A stretch of 10,684 nt of DNA from a bacterium (lineage in GTDB: Bacteria; Atribacterota; JS1; SB-45; 34-128), in assembly GCA_018894595.1 (NCBI GenBank), contig JAHIPN010000182.1, positions 1 through 10,684 on the forward strand, read 5' to 3'. The notes under the pieces are model-generated. The model saw only the letters and a program-made list of their open reading frames with translations. It ran no database searches and was not told the DNA's origin. The position numbers and the translations under genes were made by a program. How positions within the stretch are numbered: the stretch's first letter is position 1; the number at the start of each line of letters is the position of its first letter. This document shows, piece after piece, positions 1 to 5,625 of the stretch.

Positions 1-164
1 CACATATCCACTTACTTTTTATTATAGCATAAAAAATAAGCAAAAATACCCCGTAAAATCAAAGAGATACTAAATTGTTTTCCTCACTAAACACTTAATA
101 CCCTCACTTAACTAAAGATTGTGACTGTTTTTACAACTAAATTACCCTCAATAGGTTAAAACAC

Positions 165-193
165 TTGCAATATATAGCAGTTTCTTTTATAAT
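165..193 (+). promoter_or_regulatory. Near-consensus sigma-70 type promoter
   Basis: TTGCAA at 165-170 and TATAAT at 188-193 are separated by exactly 17 nt. This matches the housekeeping consensus except for two bases in the -35 box. Transcription would start near position 200 and run towards HU, giving a leader of about 250 nt. A second promoter closer to HU was looked for and not found with any clarity. Confidence 0.55.
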
Positions 194-395
194 TACTTAA
201 CATATTTCTATATTTATATAGATAATAAATCTATCCCGTGAATGACAATTGGTATCAAATTTATTAAAAAATGCTTGAAAATACCATTTTTTCTAAAAAA
301 ATTAAAAATAATTTCTAAAAAAAGAAGGATTTTTAAAATACTTGTCGTATACTATATAAGTAGTAGCAATGAAATGCTTACAAATACTTATATTT

Positions 396-424
396 TACCC
401 CTATTTTTATAGGGTATTTTGTTT
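396..424 (+). terminator. Terminator-like hairpin in the HU leader
   Basis: TACCCCTA (396-403) pairs with TAGGGTA (410-416) with one bulged C, across a short T-rich loop. The stem is followed directly by TTTTGTTTG. It sits about 15 nt before the HU ribosome binding site, leaving no room for a promoter after it. If HU is transcribed from an upstream promoter, the hairpin must lie inside the leader, where it could act as an attenuator or terminate part of the transcripts. The stem is short, so the call is tentative. Confidence 0.4.
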
Positions 425-452
425 GAAAAAACGAAGAAAGGAGGTGTAAACA

Positions 453-725
453 GTGAACAAAGGCGAATTAATCAATAAGGTAGCAGGTAAAATCGGCGTT
501 ACCAAACAGGAAGCTAAAAAAGCTGTTGAATGTGTATTTTCAACTATTACTAATTGTTTGGCCAAGGGTGACGCAGTTAGATTAGTAGGATTCGGAACTT
601 TTGGTGCCAGACAAAGAGCCGCTCGAATGGCAAGAAATCCACGTACTGGCGAAAAAATCCAAGTAAAAGCTATGAAAGTACCTTTCTTTAAAGCGGGCAA
701 GGAATTAAAAGAGAAGGTAAAATAA
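453..725 (+). CDS. hup: HU-family DNA-binding protein
   Basis: This 90-residue protein has the full length and layout of bacterial HU. The N-terminal helices (about 1-40) begin with the usual MNKGELI-type start. The GFGTF turn is at about 47-51, the beta-arm region carries the R-NP tip (ARNPRTG) and the C-terminus reads VPFFKAGKELKEKV. HU is a dimeric nucleoid protein that binds and bends DNA with little sequence preference and affects supercoiling, replication and repair. The start is GTG at 453, fixed by a very strong Shine-Dalgarno AAAGGAGGTG six nucleotides upstream. It is the only + strand gene here. It stands alone, with a long leader before it and a strong hairpin after it, which suggests independent, high expression. 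IHF is less likely because it is usually longer and differs in the arm. Confidence 0.96.
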   Translation: MNKGELINKVAGKIGVTKQEAKKAVECVFSTITNCLAKGDAVRLVGFGTFGARQRAARMARNPRTGEKIQVKAMKVPFFKAGKELKEKVK

Positions 726-759
726 GAAAATATTTTAATTATATTAACAAGTTGAGTGT

Positions 760-810
760 AAATAGGCCTATCCAGGTAATTTTTTGAAACCTGATAGGCC
801 TATTTCTTTA
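760..810. terminator. Strong hairpin between convergent genes
   Basis: The arm at 760-777 (AAATAGGCCTATCCAGGT) pairs with 789-805 over 17 base pairs with a single bulged base and an 11-nt loop. On the + strand it is followed by TTCTTTA and on both strands the outer arm ends are A/T-rich. It lies 35 nt after the HU stop and just before the end of the opposing Asp23/Gls24 gene, so it can serve HU and may act in both directions. Confidence 0.8.
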
Positions 811-819
811 ATATATTAA

Positions 820-1281
820 CTACTTCTTTTCTTCTATATGCACACCCTGAATGTTTACATTTACCCCGGTAACCTTAAGTCCGGTCTTAGCCTCTAATTC
901 CCCTTTTACCTTCTTCTGAATCTCTTTAGCTACATCAATTATTATGGAACCATACTCTAAAATAACCGAAATAGAGGTAGAAACTTCTTTGTTTTCTCTA
1001 AGGTCAACATTAATCCCCTTTTCCAATTCTTTGGTCCCCAATAAAGTTCCTATACCTCCTTTGGCACGAGTAGCTAATCCGGCTACTCCTGGTATGCCGA
1101 TTACTGTTCGGCTAATTATGGTCGCTATTACCTCGGGTACGATATTAACTTCTCCCAAAATTTCTTTGGCCTTAACTTTTTCTTCTTTCTTCTCTTCTTT
1201 TTTTATTTCCCCAGTTATTTTTTCGGTTTTCTGGGTAACTACGTCCTCTGTTTTTTCTATTTTCTCATTTTTTTTATCCAT
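820..1281 (-). CDS. Asp23/Gls24 family (DUF322) protein
   Basis: This 153-residue protein has a lysine/glutamate-rich, probably disordered N-terminus (residues 1-40) followed by an Asp23/Gls24 domain (about 43-150). Typical family elements are GEVNIVPEVIATIISRTV, the IPGVAGLA stretch, the conserved YGSIIIDVAKEIQKKV helix and the closing TGLKVTGVNVNIQGV strand. Family members in Firmicutes are linked to envelope or alkaline stress and membrane-associated scaffolding; no membrane segment is visible here. The gene follows spoVS by 164 nt on the same strand with no clear terminator between them, so co-transcription is likely. The start is odd: the good Shine-Dalgarno (GGGAGGAG, 1295-1302) is 13 nt from the ATG, longer than usual. 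An in-frame ATT at 1285-1287 would be 7 nt away. ATG is kept as the more ordinary choice. Confidence 0.88.
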   Translation of the reverse strand: MDKKNEKIEKTEDVVTQKTEKITGEIKKEEKKEEKVKAKEILGEVNIVPEVIATIISRTVIGIPGVAGLATRAKGGIGTLLGTKELEKGINVDLRENKEVSTSISVILEYGSIIIDVAKEIQKKVKGELEAKTGLKVTGVNVNIQGVHIEEKK

Positions 1282-1445
1282 ACCAATCTTAACTCTCCTC
1301 CCTTTACTCTAATATTTTTTAAAAATCTTCTTTTCTGTAAAATCACTTTAGCTATAAATTGCTTTCTAGGCTAATCCCGTATTTTTAATAACTTCTAATT
1401 CTTCCTGTTACTTTTCACCTGGAGTGATATTGATAATACAATCTT

Positions 1446-1706
1446 TTATCCGGGCATAACTAAAAATTTAATAGCGGTCCTTTCTTCTCCTTCAATTTCT
1501 ATATCTACAAAAGCCGGTATACAGACTAAATTAACTCCACTGCTTGCGGTAAACCCTCGAGCAATAGCAATCGCCTTAACCGCCTGATTTACTGCTCCTG
1601 CTCCTATGGCTTGTAATTCTGCTTTTCCTTCTTCCCTTATTACTCCTGATAAAGCACCAGCTACTGCCTTAGGATTCGACTTAGACGAGACTTTTAATAG
1701 TTCCAT
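1446..1706 (-). CDS. spoVS: Stage V sporulation protein S (SpoVS)
   Basis: This 86-residue protein is full length for SpoVS and shows the family pattern throughout: an MELLKVSSKSNPKAVAGALS start, EGKAELQAIGAGAVNQAVKA, the AIARGF segment and the closing IEGEERTAIKFLVMPG. SpoVS adopts an Alba-like fold and is probably a nucleic-acid-binding regulator. In Bacillus it affects late sporulation and septation, but orthologs also occur in many bacteria not known to sporulate, so its presence alone does not prove spore formation. Start ATG at 1706 is fixed by AAGGAGGAT at 1715-1723. Next downstream is the Asp23/Gls24 gene. Upstream lie a possible 22-codon ORF and an extended -10 element, suggesting its own promoter. 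Confidence 0.96.
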   Translation of the reverse strand: MELLKVSSKSNPKAVAGALSGVIREEGKAELQAIGAGAVNQAVKAIAIARGFTASSGVNLVCIPAFVDIEIEGEERTAIKFLVMPG

Positions 1707-1772
1707 TCGTTTCTATCCTCCTTATAATATTGAATGCTTTATAAAATATCCACATCTACTAATCTATGTATG

Positions 1773-1841
1773 CTATTTTTGTTCACTTTTGTTTCTTGCT
1801 CTGTTCGCTTTTACAGCCTGGGGATAACCTATTTTTCTCAA
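1773..1841 (-). CDS. Possible 22-residue basic small ORF ahead of spoVS
   Basis: A TTG codon at 1839-1841 is preceded by GGAGGTGAT, a full match to the anti-Shine-Dalgarno, at a rather short spacing of 4 nt. The frame runs 22 codons to TAG at 1773. The product would be MRKIGYPQAVKANRARNKSE plus QK, strongly basic and without a membrane segment. It lies within the presumed spoVS leader, about 45 nt after the predicted transcription start. I do not recognise it. It could be a leader peptide, a small protein, or a chance Shine-Dalgarno in an AG-rich leader. Confidence 0.3.
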   Translation of the reverse strand: MRKIGYPQAVKANRARNKSEQK

Positions 1842-1889
1842 ATCACCTCCAATTATTATATTCGAAAATCTATGGTACATTTTATTTTA

Positions 1890-1898
1890 ATTATAACA
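1890..1898 (-). promoter_or_regulatory. Extended -10 promoter element for spoVS
   Basis: On the minus strand the sequence reads TGTTATAAT, an extended -10 (TGn) joined to a perfect TATAAT. No good -35 box lies at the right distance, which is tolerated by extended -10 promoters. Transcription would start near 1883, just past the radical SAM stop codon, giving spoVS a leader of about 175 nt. In this AT-rich sequence, chance matches are a real concern. Confidence 0.4.
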
Positions 1899-1916
1899 CA
1901 TTTAGTTTATATTATT

Positions 1917-3269
1917 TTATATTTTTGCTATTGATTTTATTTGCTGATAGGCTTTAATTGTAATATCCGGTGATAAATAAGGTAAAAGCGCGTCATTATG
2001 AAAAAGGGGGTCAACATCTCCCTTTAAATTAAAATAAGTCCTGGCTTCGTTCCAGACCTTTGTACCCGGAATGGCCGAAAACTTAGCTAAACGCGGATGG
2101 GCACCACAATCTATCACAAAACAGATGGAATCAATAATTTCCTGAACATCCTGTCCGGGTATCCCGATTAAAAGATATGCGCCGATCTGAGACCGCTTAA
2201 ATCCTGCTTCTAAAAGGCAATTCACTGCCTTCTTAAATTCAAGATTAGTTACCTTGCCTCCTGTCTCTGATTGGACTCGGGGATCTACTGTCTCAAATCC
2301 TAACCTGATGGTCTCTACTCCTGCCTGGTACATCTTGTAAGCTATTTCTTTATTTATCATTCGGGCATGAATTCCATTGGGAGCATGAAGCCTGATGGCC
2401 AATTTTTTATTGATTAATCCCTTTAAAATAAGCAGAAAATTATCTTCCGAATTTATCAATAGGGCATCATCGTAAAAGACAAAATCCTTTACCCCTCTTT
2501 TCTTATTCCAATATTCTATTTCTTTGACTACCTCTTCAGGGCTTCTGAACTCCAGCTTGGGATTTATTTTAAAAGAAGCACAATAACTGCAACGATAAGG
2601 GCAACCCCGAGAGGATAAGATAGAGATATAATCAAGATTGGAATAGAGATCCCAGGCCGGATAAGGCATGTTATCTAACCCTGTTTTGTATTTTGAATAA
2701 TCATTTTTGTTTACAGCATGCTGTTCTAATATTTTTATTAAATCTCTTATATTATTTCCTTTTACTATATAATCAGCCCCGGAAAATTTAGAAGCATGCT
2801 CAAAACATAAAGTAGCATAGACACCTCCCAAAATTATGGGAATGCCGGGGAAAATTTCTTTAATTTTCTCTATCACCCTGAACACTCCCGGATACCAGTA
2901 GGTCATAATAGAGGTAATCAATACTACCTGGGGCGGAGGAAGCTTTTTTAATTTATTCAGAAAAATCTCTTCGGTAATCCCATACCGGCTATATCGGCGG
3001 GGTATATGTTTTAAAATTGCAGGTTTTTCGATTTCTTCTCTATAGAAAGGACCCCGGCCAAATTCATCTTTTTTAGGAAATTCTCTATTCTTAAACTTTA
3101 AAATCTCCCGATTATAACGGTCCATACAATCTATATAACTAATCTCATAACCCTGTTCCCTCAAGATGCTGGCAATATACAATAGCCCTAAGGGTTTAGA
3201 CCAGAAATCATAAGCCGTAAAATCATAAATCCAGGGATTTATCAATAATAGATTAAAATTTCTTTTCAT
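1917..3269 (-). CDS. B12-binding-type radical SAM protein
   Basis: This 450-residue protein has two domains. Residues about 5-190 resemble the cobalamin-binding N-terminal domain of class B radical SAM enzymes: LLLINPW near the start, PLGLLYIASILREQGYEI, and the ILGGVYATL segment at about 146-154. The canonical DxHxxG cobalamin ligand motif is absent, as in many relatives. Residues about 211-420 are the radical SAM core, with the cluster motif CPYRCSYC (C223, C227, C230), a DDALL strand, LGFETV and a GIPGQ turn. Such enzymes cleave SAM to a 5'-deoxyadenosyl radical; many are methyltransferases or ring-modifying enzymes, but the substrate cannot be read here. No SPASM-type extra cysteine cluster is evident. 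It lies 36 nt after a small secreted-protein gene on the same strand. An in-frame stop just upstream fixes ATG as the start, yet there is no good Shine-Dalgarno, which suggests weak translation. Confidence 0.9.
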   Translation of the reverse strand: MKRNFNLLLINPWIYDFTAYDFWSKPLGLLYIASILREQGYEISYIDCMDRYNREILKFKNREFPKKDEFGRGPFYREEIEKPAILKHIPRRYSRYGITEEIFLNKLKKLPPPQVVLITSIMTYWYPGVFRVIEKIKEIFPGIPIILGGVYATLCFEHASKFSGADYIVKGNNIRDLIKILEQHAVNKNDYSKYKTGLDNMPYPAWDLYSNLDYISILSSRGCPYRCSYCASFKINPKLEFRSPEEVVKEIEYWNKKRGVKDFVFYDDALLINSEDNFLLILKGLINKKLAIRLHAPNGIHARMINKEIAYKMYQAGVETIRLGFETVDPRVQSETGGKVTNLEFKKAVNCLLEAGFKRSQIGAYLLIGIPGQDVQEIIDSICFVIDCGAHPRLAKFSAIPGTKVWNEARTYFNLKGDVDPLFHNDALLPYLSPDITIKAYQQIKSIAKI

Positions 3270-3305
3270 TTTCTATAATTATTCTTTTAGCTTTAAATTT
3301 TTACA

Positions 3306-3764
3306 TTAGAAAGCTTTTTCGATAAAGAAATACCTCTCGGTCAAGAAAATATCGTTGATGTATACTCTTACCTTCCACTCTCCGATAAGTTTGGAGGCAT
3401 ACCTATCCTTAATCTTTATCCAGTACCAGGTACGATAATTAATATAATTGCCAGCTTCCATCCCCACTTCGCCCCGGTGATACAATTTGCCTTCTGGAGT
3501 AATCCATTCCCACTTAAGGAAAAAATTCTCTGTGGAATCATAAGAAAATCTAAGCCAGGTAACTACTTTTTCATCCTGAGGAGTAAAAAATACAGTCTCT
3601 TGTACAGGATTCTTTTCTAGAATATCTTTACATAGAGCAATCTTTTGCAGATATTCCGAATCCTTAACTGCCTCCTGTGCCATGCTTGCTCCAGAGAAAA
3701 TCATTAAAAATATCAATGTAAACAACCACAATTCCATCCTAAAAATATTTCTTTTCTTTAACAT
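3306..3764 (-). CDS. Small secreted protein of unknown function
   Basis: I do not recognise the family. The 152-residue product begins with a signal peptide: basic MLKKRNIFR, then the hydrophobic WLFTLIFLMIFSGA and probable cleavage after SMAQ, near residue 30. The mature part of about 120 residues is rich in aromatic residues. It ends in a beta-strand-like pattern (IGEWKVRVYINDIFLTERYF) reminiscent of Ig-like or beta-sandwich domains that finish in a G-W-V-Y strand. One cysteine remains after processing, and no catalytic motif is seen. The start is supported by AAAGGAGGT about 11 nt upstream. The radical SAM gene follows after 36 nt, so the two are probably co-transcribed. Whether this protein is a substrate or partner of that enzyme is unknown; different compartments argue against it. 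Confidence 0.8.
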   Translation of the reverse strand: MLKKRNIFRMELWLFTLIFLMIFSGASMAQEAVKDSEYLQKIALCKDILEKNPVQETVFFTPQDEKVVTWLRFSYDSTENFFLKWEWITPEGKLYHRGEVGMEAGNYINYRTWYWIKIKDRYASKLIGEWKVRVYINDIFLTERYFFIEKAF

Positions 3765-3821
3765 CGAAATTATCTACCTCCTTTTTTTTATTAGTCGTTA
3801 GCATATCGTATCGCGTATAAA

Positions 3822-3886
3822 ATTAGTTAGCTGGTTCACTAGTTAACTGGTTTATATTAATTCATCAACTAAATAGCTAACTAAAT
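3822..3886. repeat. Short tandem and inverted repeat cluster
   Basis: TAGTTAGCTGGTT (3824-3836) is repeated with one change as TAGTTAACTGGTT (3840-3852), a 16-nt period. TTAGTTAGCT (3823-3832) is also the perfect inverted complement of AGCTAACTAA (3875-3884), with a second AACTAAAT copy just before it at 3867-3874. The cluster is intergenic, about 60-120 nt upstream of the small secreted-protein gene. It could be a regulatory dyad or the remnant of an AGTTAACTGGTT-type minisatellite. Confidence 0.6.
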
Positions 3887-3947
3887 AATTATTCTCCACT
3901 CCTACCCCGAATTCCTGCAAACTTTTAAAAAAATATTATTTATTTTT

Positions 3948-3997
3948 AAAAAACAAAAAAGGTAACGGCTTATCTTTACTAAAACCATTACCTTTTT
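3948..3997 (-). terminator. Rho-independent terminator of the zinc-ribbon gene
   Basis: Read on the minus strand, AAAAAGGTAATGG (3985-3997) pairs with CCGTTACCTTTTT (3956-3968). One G-U wobble forms on this strand but would be an A-C mismatch on the other. A run TTTTTTGTTTTTT follows immediately. Both points indicate minus-strand termination, 35 nt after the stop of the FmdB-type gene. Confidence 0.85.
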
Positions 3998-4031
3998 AAA
4001 TTTTCTATTTGTATAAAATTTTTTACTTTTT

Positions 4032-4262
4032 TTATCCACAGGTAGAACAAGAACCAGATGAGCAAGAGCTGCAAGAACTTGAGCTTGAACTCATCGAGGA
4101 TGAAGTCTTTCCGGTGCAGAATCTACAGCCATTAAAAATTATCTTGATATTTTTGCTCTTACACTTTACACAGGATATCTTGCCTTCTTCCATCTCTTTG
4201 ATAGTTGCTCTAACCTCAAATGTTTTATGACAATCCTGACATTCAAAATCATAGTTTGGCAT
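4032..4262 (-). CDS. FmdB-family zinc-ribbon regulatory protein
   Basis: This 76-residue protein begins MPNYDFECQDCHKTFE, the hallmark of the FmdB/CxxC_CxxC_SSSS family. Two knuckles, C8-x2-C11 and CVKC at about 31-34, would bind one zinc ion, and a SKNIKIIF strand follows the second. The tail from about residue 47 is low-complexity serine and cysteine, ending in CSSCSSGSCSTCG; such tails are common in the family. The name comes from a proposed regulator of formamidase genes, but for most members the role is unknown. The gene stands alone: it has a near-perfect promoter at 4316-4344, a GGAAGG ribosome binding site and its own terminator. The cysteine-rich tail could bind additional metal. Confidence 0.9.
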   Translation of the reverse strand: MPNYDFECQDCHKTFEVRATIKEMEEGKISCVKCKSKNIKIIFNGCRFCTGKTSSSMSSSSSSCSSCSSGSCSTCG

Positions 4263-4315
4263 CTTAATTTTTCCTTCCTTTTCACACTATTTTTGTCAAC
4301 TTTTTTCTATTAATA

Positions 4316-4344
4316 TTTATACTCCAAACTATCTTACCTGTCAA
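4316..4344 (-). promoter_or_regulatory. Sigma-70 promoter of the zinc-ribbon gene
   Basis: On the minus strand TTGACA (4339-4344) and TATAAA (4316-4321) are separated by exactly 17 nt. Transcription would start near 4309, giving a leader of about 47 nt before the ATG at 4262. A second TTGACA lies in the leader without a matching -10 box. Confidence 0.8.
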
Positions 4345-4373
4345 GAAAAAATCTATAAAACCTCTGCAAAACT

Positions 4374-4416
4374 TGTTTAAAAAACCTGCCAAAGGACCGT
4401 CCCCTGGTAGGTTTTT
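4374..4416 (-). terminator. Hairpin terminator overlapping a stop codon; possible REP-like element
   Basis: AAAAACCTGCCA (4380-4391) and TGGTAGGTTTTT (4405-4416) form an 11-of-12 stem. On the minus strand it is followed by a T-run. The 3' arm on the + strand includes part of the stop codon of the upstream secreted-protein gene (4415-4417). The loop region reads AAGGACCGTCCCC, which resembles the GGGGACGGTYCT core of palindromic repeats I recall from Clostridia-like genomes. It probably ends the TPR-CHAT gene block. Confidence 0.65.
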
Positions 4417-5497
4417 ATCTTATGGATGTTCCTTTTATCATCTCCAGTATCCAGGGCTGGGCTTGACTATATTTATCTGCAGGAACGGTTATAATTATCA
4501 TAAAGGGTGTACCGGGATAAGTAACTACTACGGTAGCATAATTTATATTATCCTGAGGATTAACCTTAGAATAAAGCTCGACTAAGGCCTGTCTGTTTCC
4601 GGCTTGAAGCTGACTTTGACCATGAAACTGATGATTGGGTTTAATTTGAGCTACCATACCCTGGACATACTGTTCTCCCAGAGTATACATCATCACAATT
4701 CCGGCTCCATCAGGAGTATTTAAGATTACTCCCATTTCAGTAGTCTGAGCTGTAGTGCTTCCGGTAGGAATAGGGATACTAAAGCGACCCTGGGGATCTG
4801 TATATATATTCATTTCAGCAGTCACCGGAGGTTGAACTGGTGTGGTCGGAATAGTCGGTGTGGGTGTCGGTACTACTGGTTGTACTGGAGGAACTGGTGT
4901 TGTCTGAGTGGGAGTAGGGATTGATGGAACTACTGGTTGAGGGGTAGTAGGCTGAACTGCTACTGGTGCTCCACTTTGCACTTTAAAACTCGCCATTGCC
5001 TGAGCAAAACCCGGTTGCACCTGAGCAAAATAATCAGGTAAAATATCTAAAAGTATAGTATACGCGTAGTTACCACTTATAAACATATAGGCTTCGGCTT
5101 GTAAAGTTAATCCTGTTTGAGGGTTAAAGATAAAATTCTTCTTTATTGCCTGTAAACCAAAAACAGTTGTCGGAAGTTGAGTGCCGGGTTTATATCCAGG
5201 AAGTTGTTTAAAACCATTTTCTTCTGCTGCTGCAGCATATTGATCTATACTTGCAATAAAGGGTAATTCTTCAATCATAATAATTAATTCCCCGACATCT
5301 CCTTGTTGCACTGCATAAACAAAATAAGCTGCTTGAGCTGAATCATAAGGAACATCAGTTCTCCACCCGGCAGGCAGATTAAAGGAAAAACGACCCTGGG
5401 GATCAGAATAGAGACTCCCCTGACTATAGACTATCCCCGCACTTAACATAAAAACAATTAAAATTATTCCCATAATAAGTTTATATTTTATCCTCAT
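4415..5497 (-). CDS. Secreted two-domain protein with Pro/Thr-rich linker
   Basis: This 360-residue protein has a signal peptide (MRIKYK, then a hydrophobic stretch, probable cleavage near VYSQG, about residue 26). Domain 1 (about 29-173) and domain 2 (about 231-358) both open with the same motif, SDPQGRFSFNLP and TDPQGRFSIPIP. This marks an internal duplication of a domain resembling the PsbP-like/lipoprotein superfamily. The linker (about 177-227) is almost only P, T, V and Q in short repeats, as in flexible or O-glycosylated connectors. No catalytic residues or membrane anchor are seen. The segment FGLQAIKKNFIFN through the end of domain 1 matches the N-terminal part of the protein encoded at 8781-10684. 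AAAGGAGA lies 10 nt before the ATG. The gene follows the TPR-CHAT gene by 128 nt and is followed by a terminator. Function unknown; extracellular or envelope-associated. Confidence 0.85.
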   Translation of the reverse strand: MRIKYKLIMGIILIVFMLSAGIVYSQGSLYSDPQGRFSFNLPAGWRTDVPYDSAQAAYFVYAVQQGDVGELIIMIEELPFIASIDQYAAAAEENGFKQLPGYKPGTQLPTTVFGLQAIKKNFIFNPQTGLTLQAEAYMFISGNYAYTILLDILPDYFAQVQPGFAQAMASFKVQSGAPVAVQPTTPQPVVPSIPTPTQTTPVPPVQPVVPTPTPTIPTTPVQPPVTAEMNIYTDPQGRFSIPIPTGSTTAQTTEMGVILNTPDGAGIVMMYTLGEQYVQGMVAQIKPNHQFHGQSQLQAGNRQALVELYSKVNPQDNINYATVVVTYPGTPFMIIITVPADKYSQAQPWILEMIKGTSIR

Positions 5498-5625
5498 TAC
5501 TTTTTTTCTCCTTTCTCTTTTTTTTATAATATTAGCATTTAAAAAATATTTTTTAGATTAATCTCCTTCACTCTGCCCCCCTCCATCCATAGACAGAAGG
5601 AAAAAATAACTTAATTAAATATTTA
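5498..5625. other. Intergenic gap between the CHAT gene and the secreted-protein gene
   Basis: These 128 nt hold the ribosome binding site of the downstream gene and AT-rich sequence. A purine-rich stretch on the minus strand (GGAGGGGGGCAGAGTGAAGG) is flanked by a weak CCTTC/GAAGG pairing. I see no convincing terminator or promoter, so read-through from the CHAT gene is the simplest reading. Confidence 0.5.

Larger units (their letters stand above)
1..452. other. AT-rich non-coding region upstream of the HU gene
   Basis: No credible coding sequence is seen on either strand in this stretch. It is very AT-rich, with repeated A- and T-tracts between about 265 and 335. A 12-nt direct repeat, TTTCTAAAAAAA, occurs at 290-301 and 312-323, and a short hairpin ATAGAT-aataa-ATCTAT lies at 218-234. 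It contains the promoter and the leader hairpin listed separately. I see no tRNA, riboswitch or known small RNA. Closely spaced A-tracts often bend DNA, so curvature upstream of the HU gene is possible but was not computed. Confidence 0.6.

Noticed and set aside
21..26. Minus-strand TATAAT pointing out of the window
   Set aside because: There is no acceptable -35 box at 16-18 nt and no extended -10, and the gene it would serve is not visible.
407..700. Minus-strand open frame opposite HU
   Set aside because: It lies wholly across the well-supported HU gene, has no ribosome binding site and shows no family resemblance.
944..1312. Plus-strand open frame opposite the Asp23/Gls24 gene
   Set aside because: The frame is a by-product of the purine-rich coding strand of the real gene. 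Its product is Ser/Phe-rich low complexity with no ribosome binding site.
1606..1957. Overlapping hydrophobic plus-strand open frames
   Set aside because: These arise from the AT-rich spoVS upstream region, lack ribosome binding sites and overlap real minus-strand genes.
3824..3852. Direct repeats as a CRISPR array
   Set aside because: There are only two 13-nt copies, three nucleotides apart, with no spacers or cas genes.
4009..4230. Plus-strand open frame rich in Glu, Gln and Leu
   Set aside because: It is the antisense of the Ser/Cys-rich tail of the FmdB-type gene, which has its own promoter, ribosome binding site and terminator.
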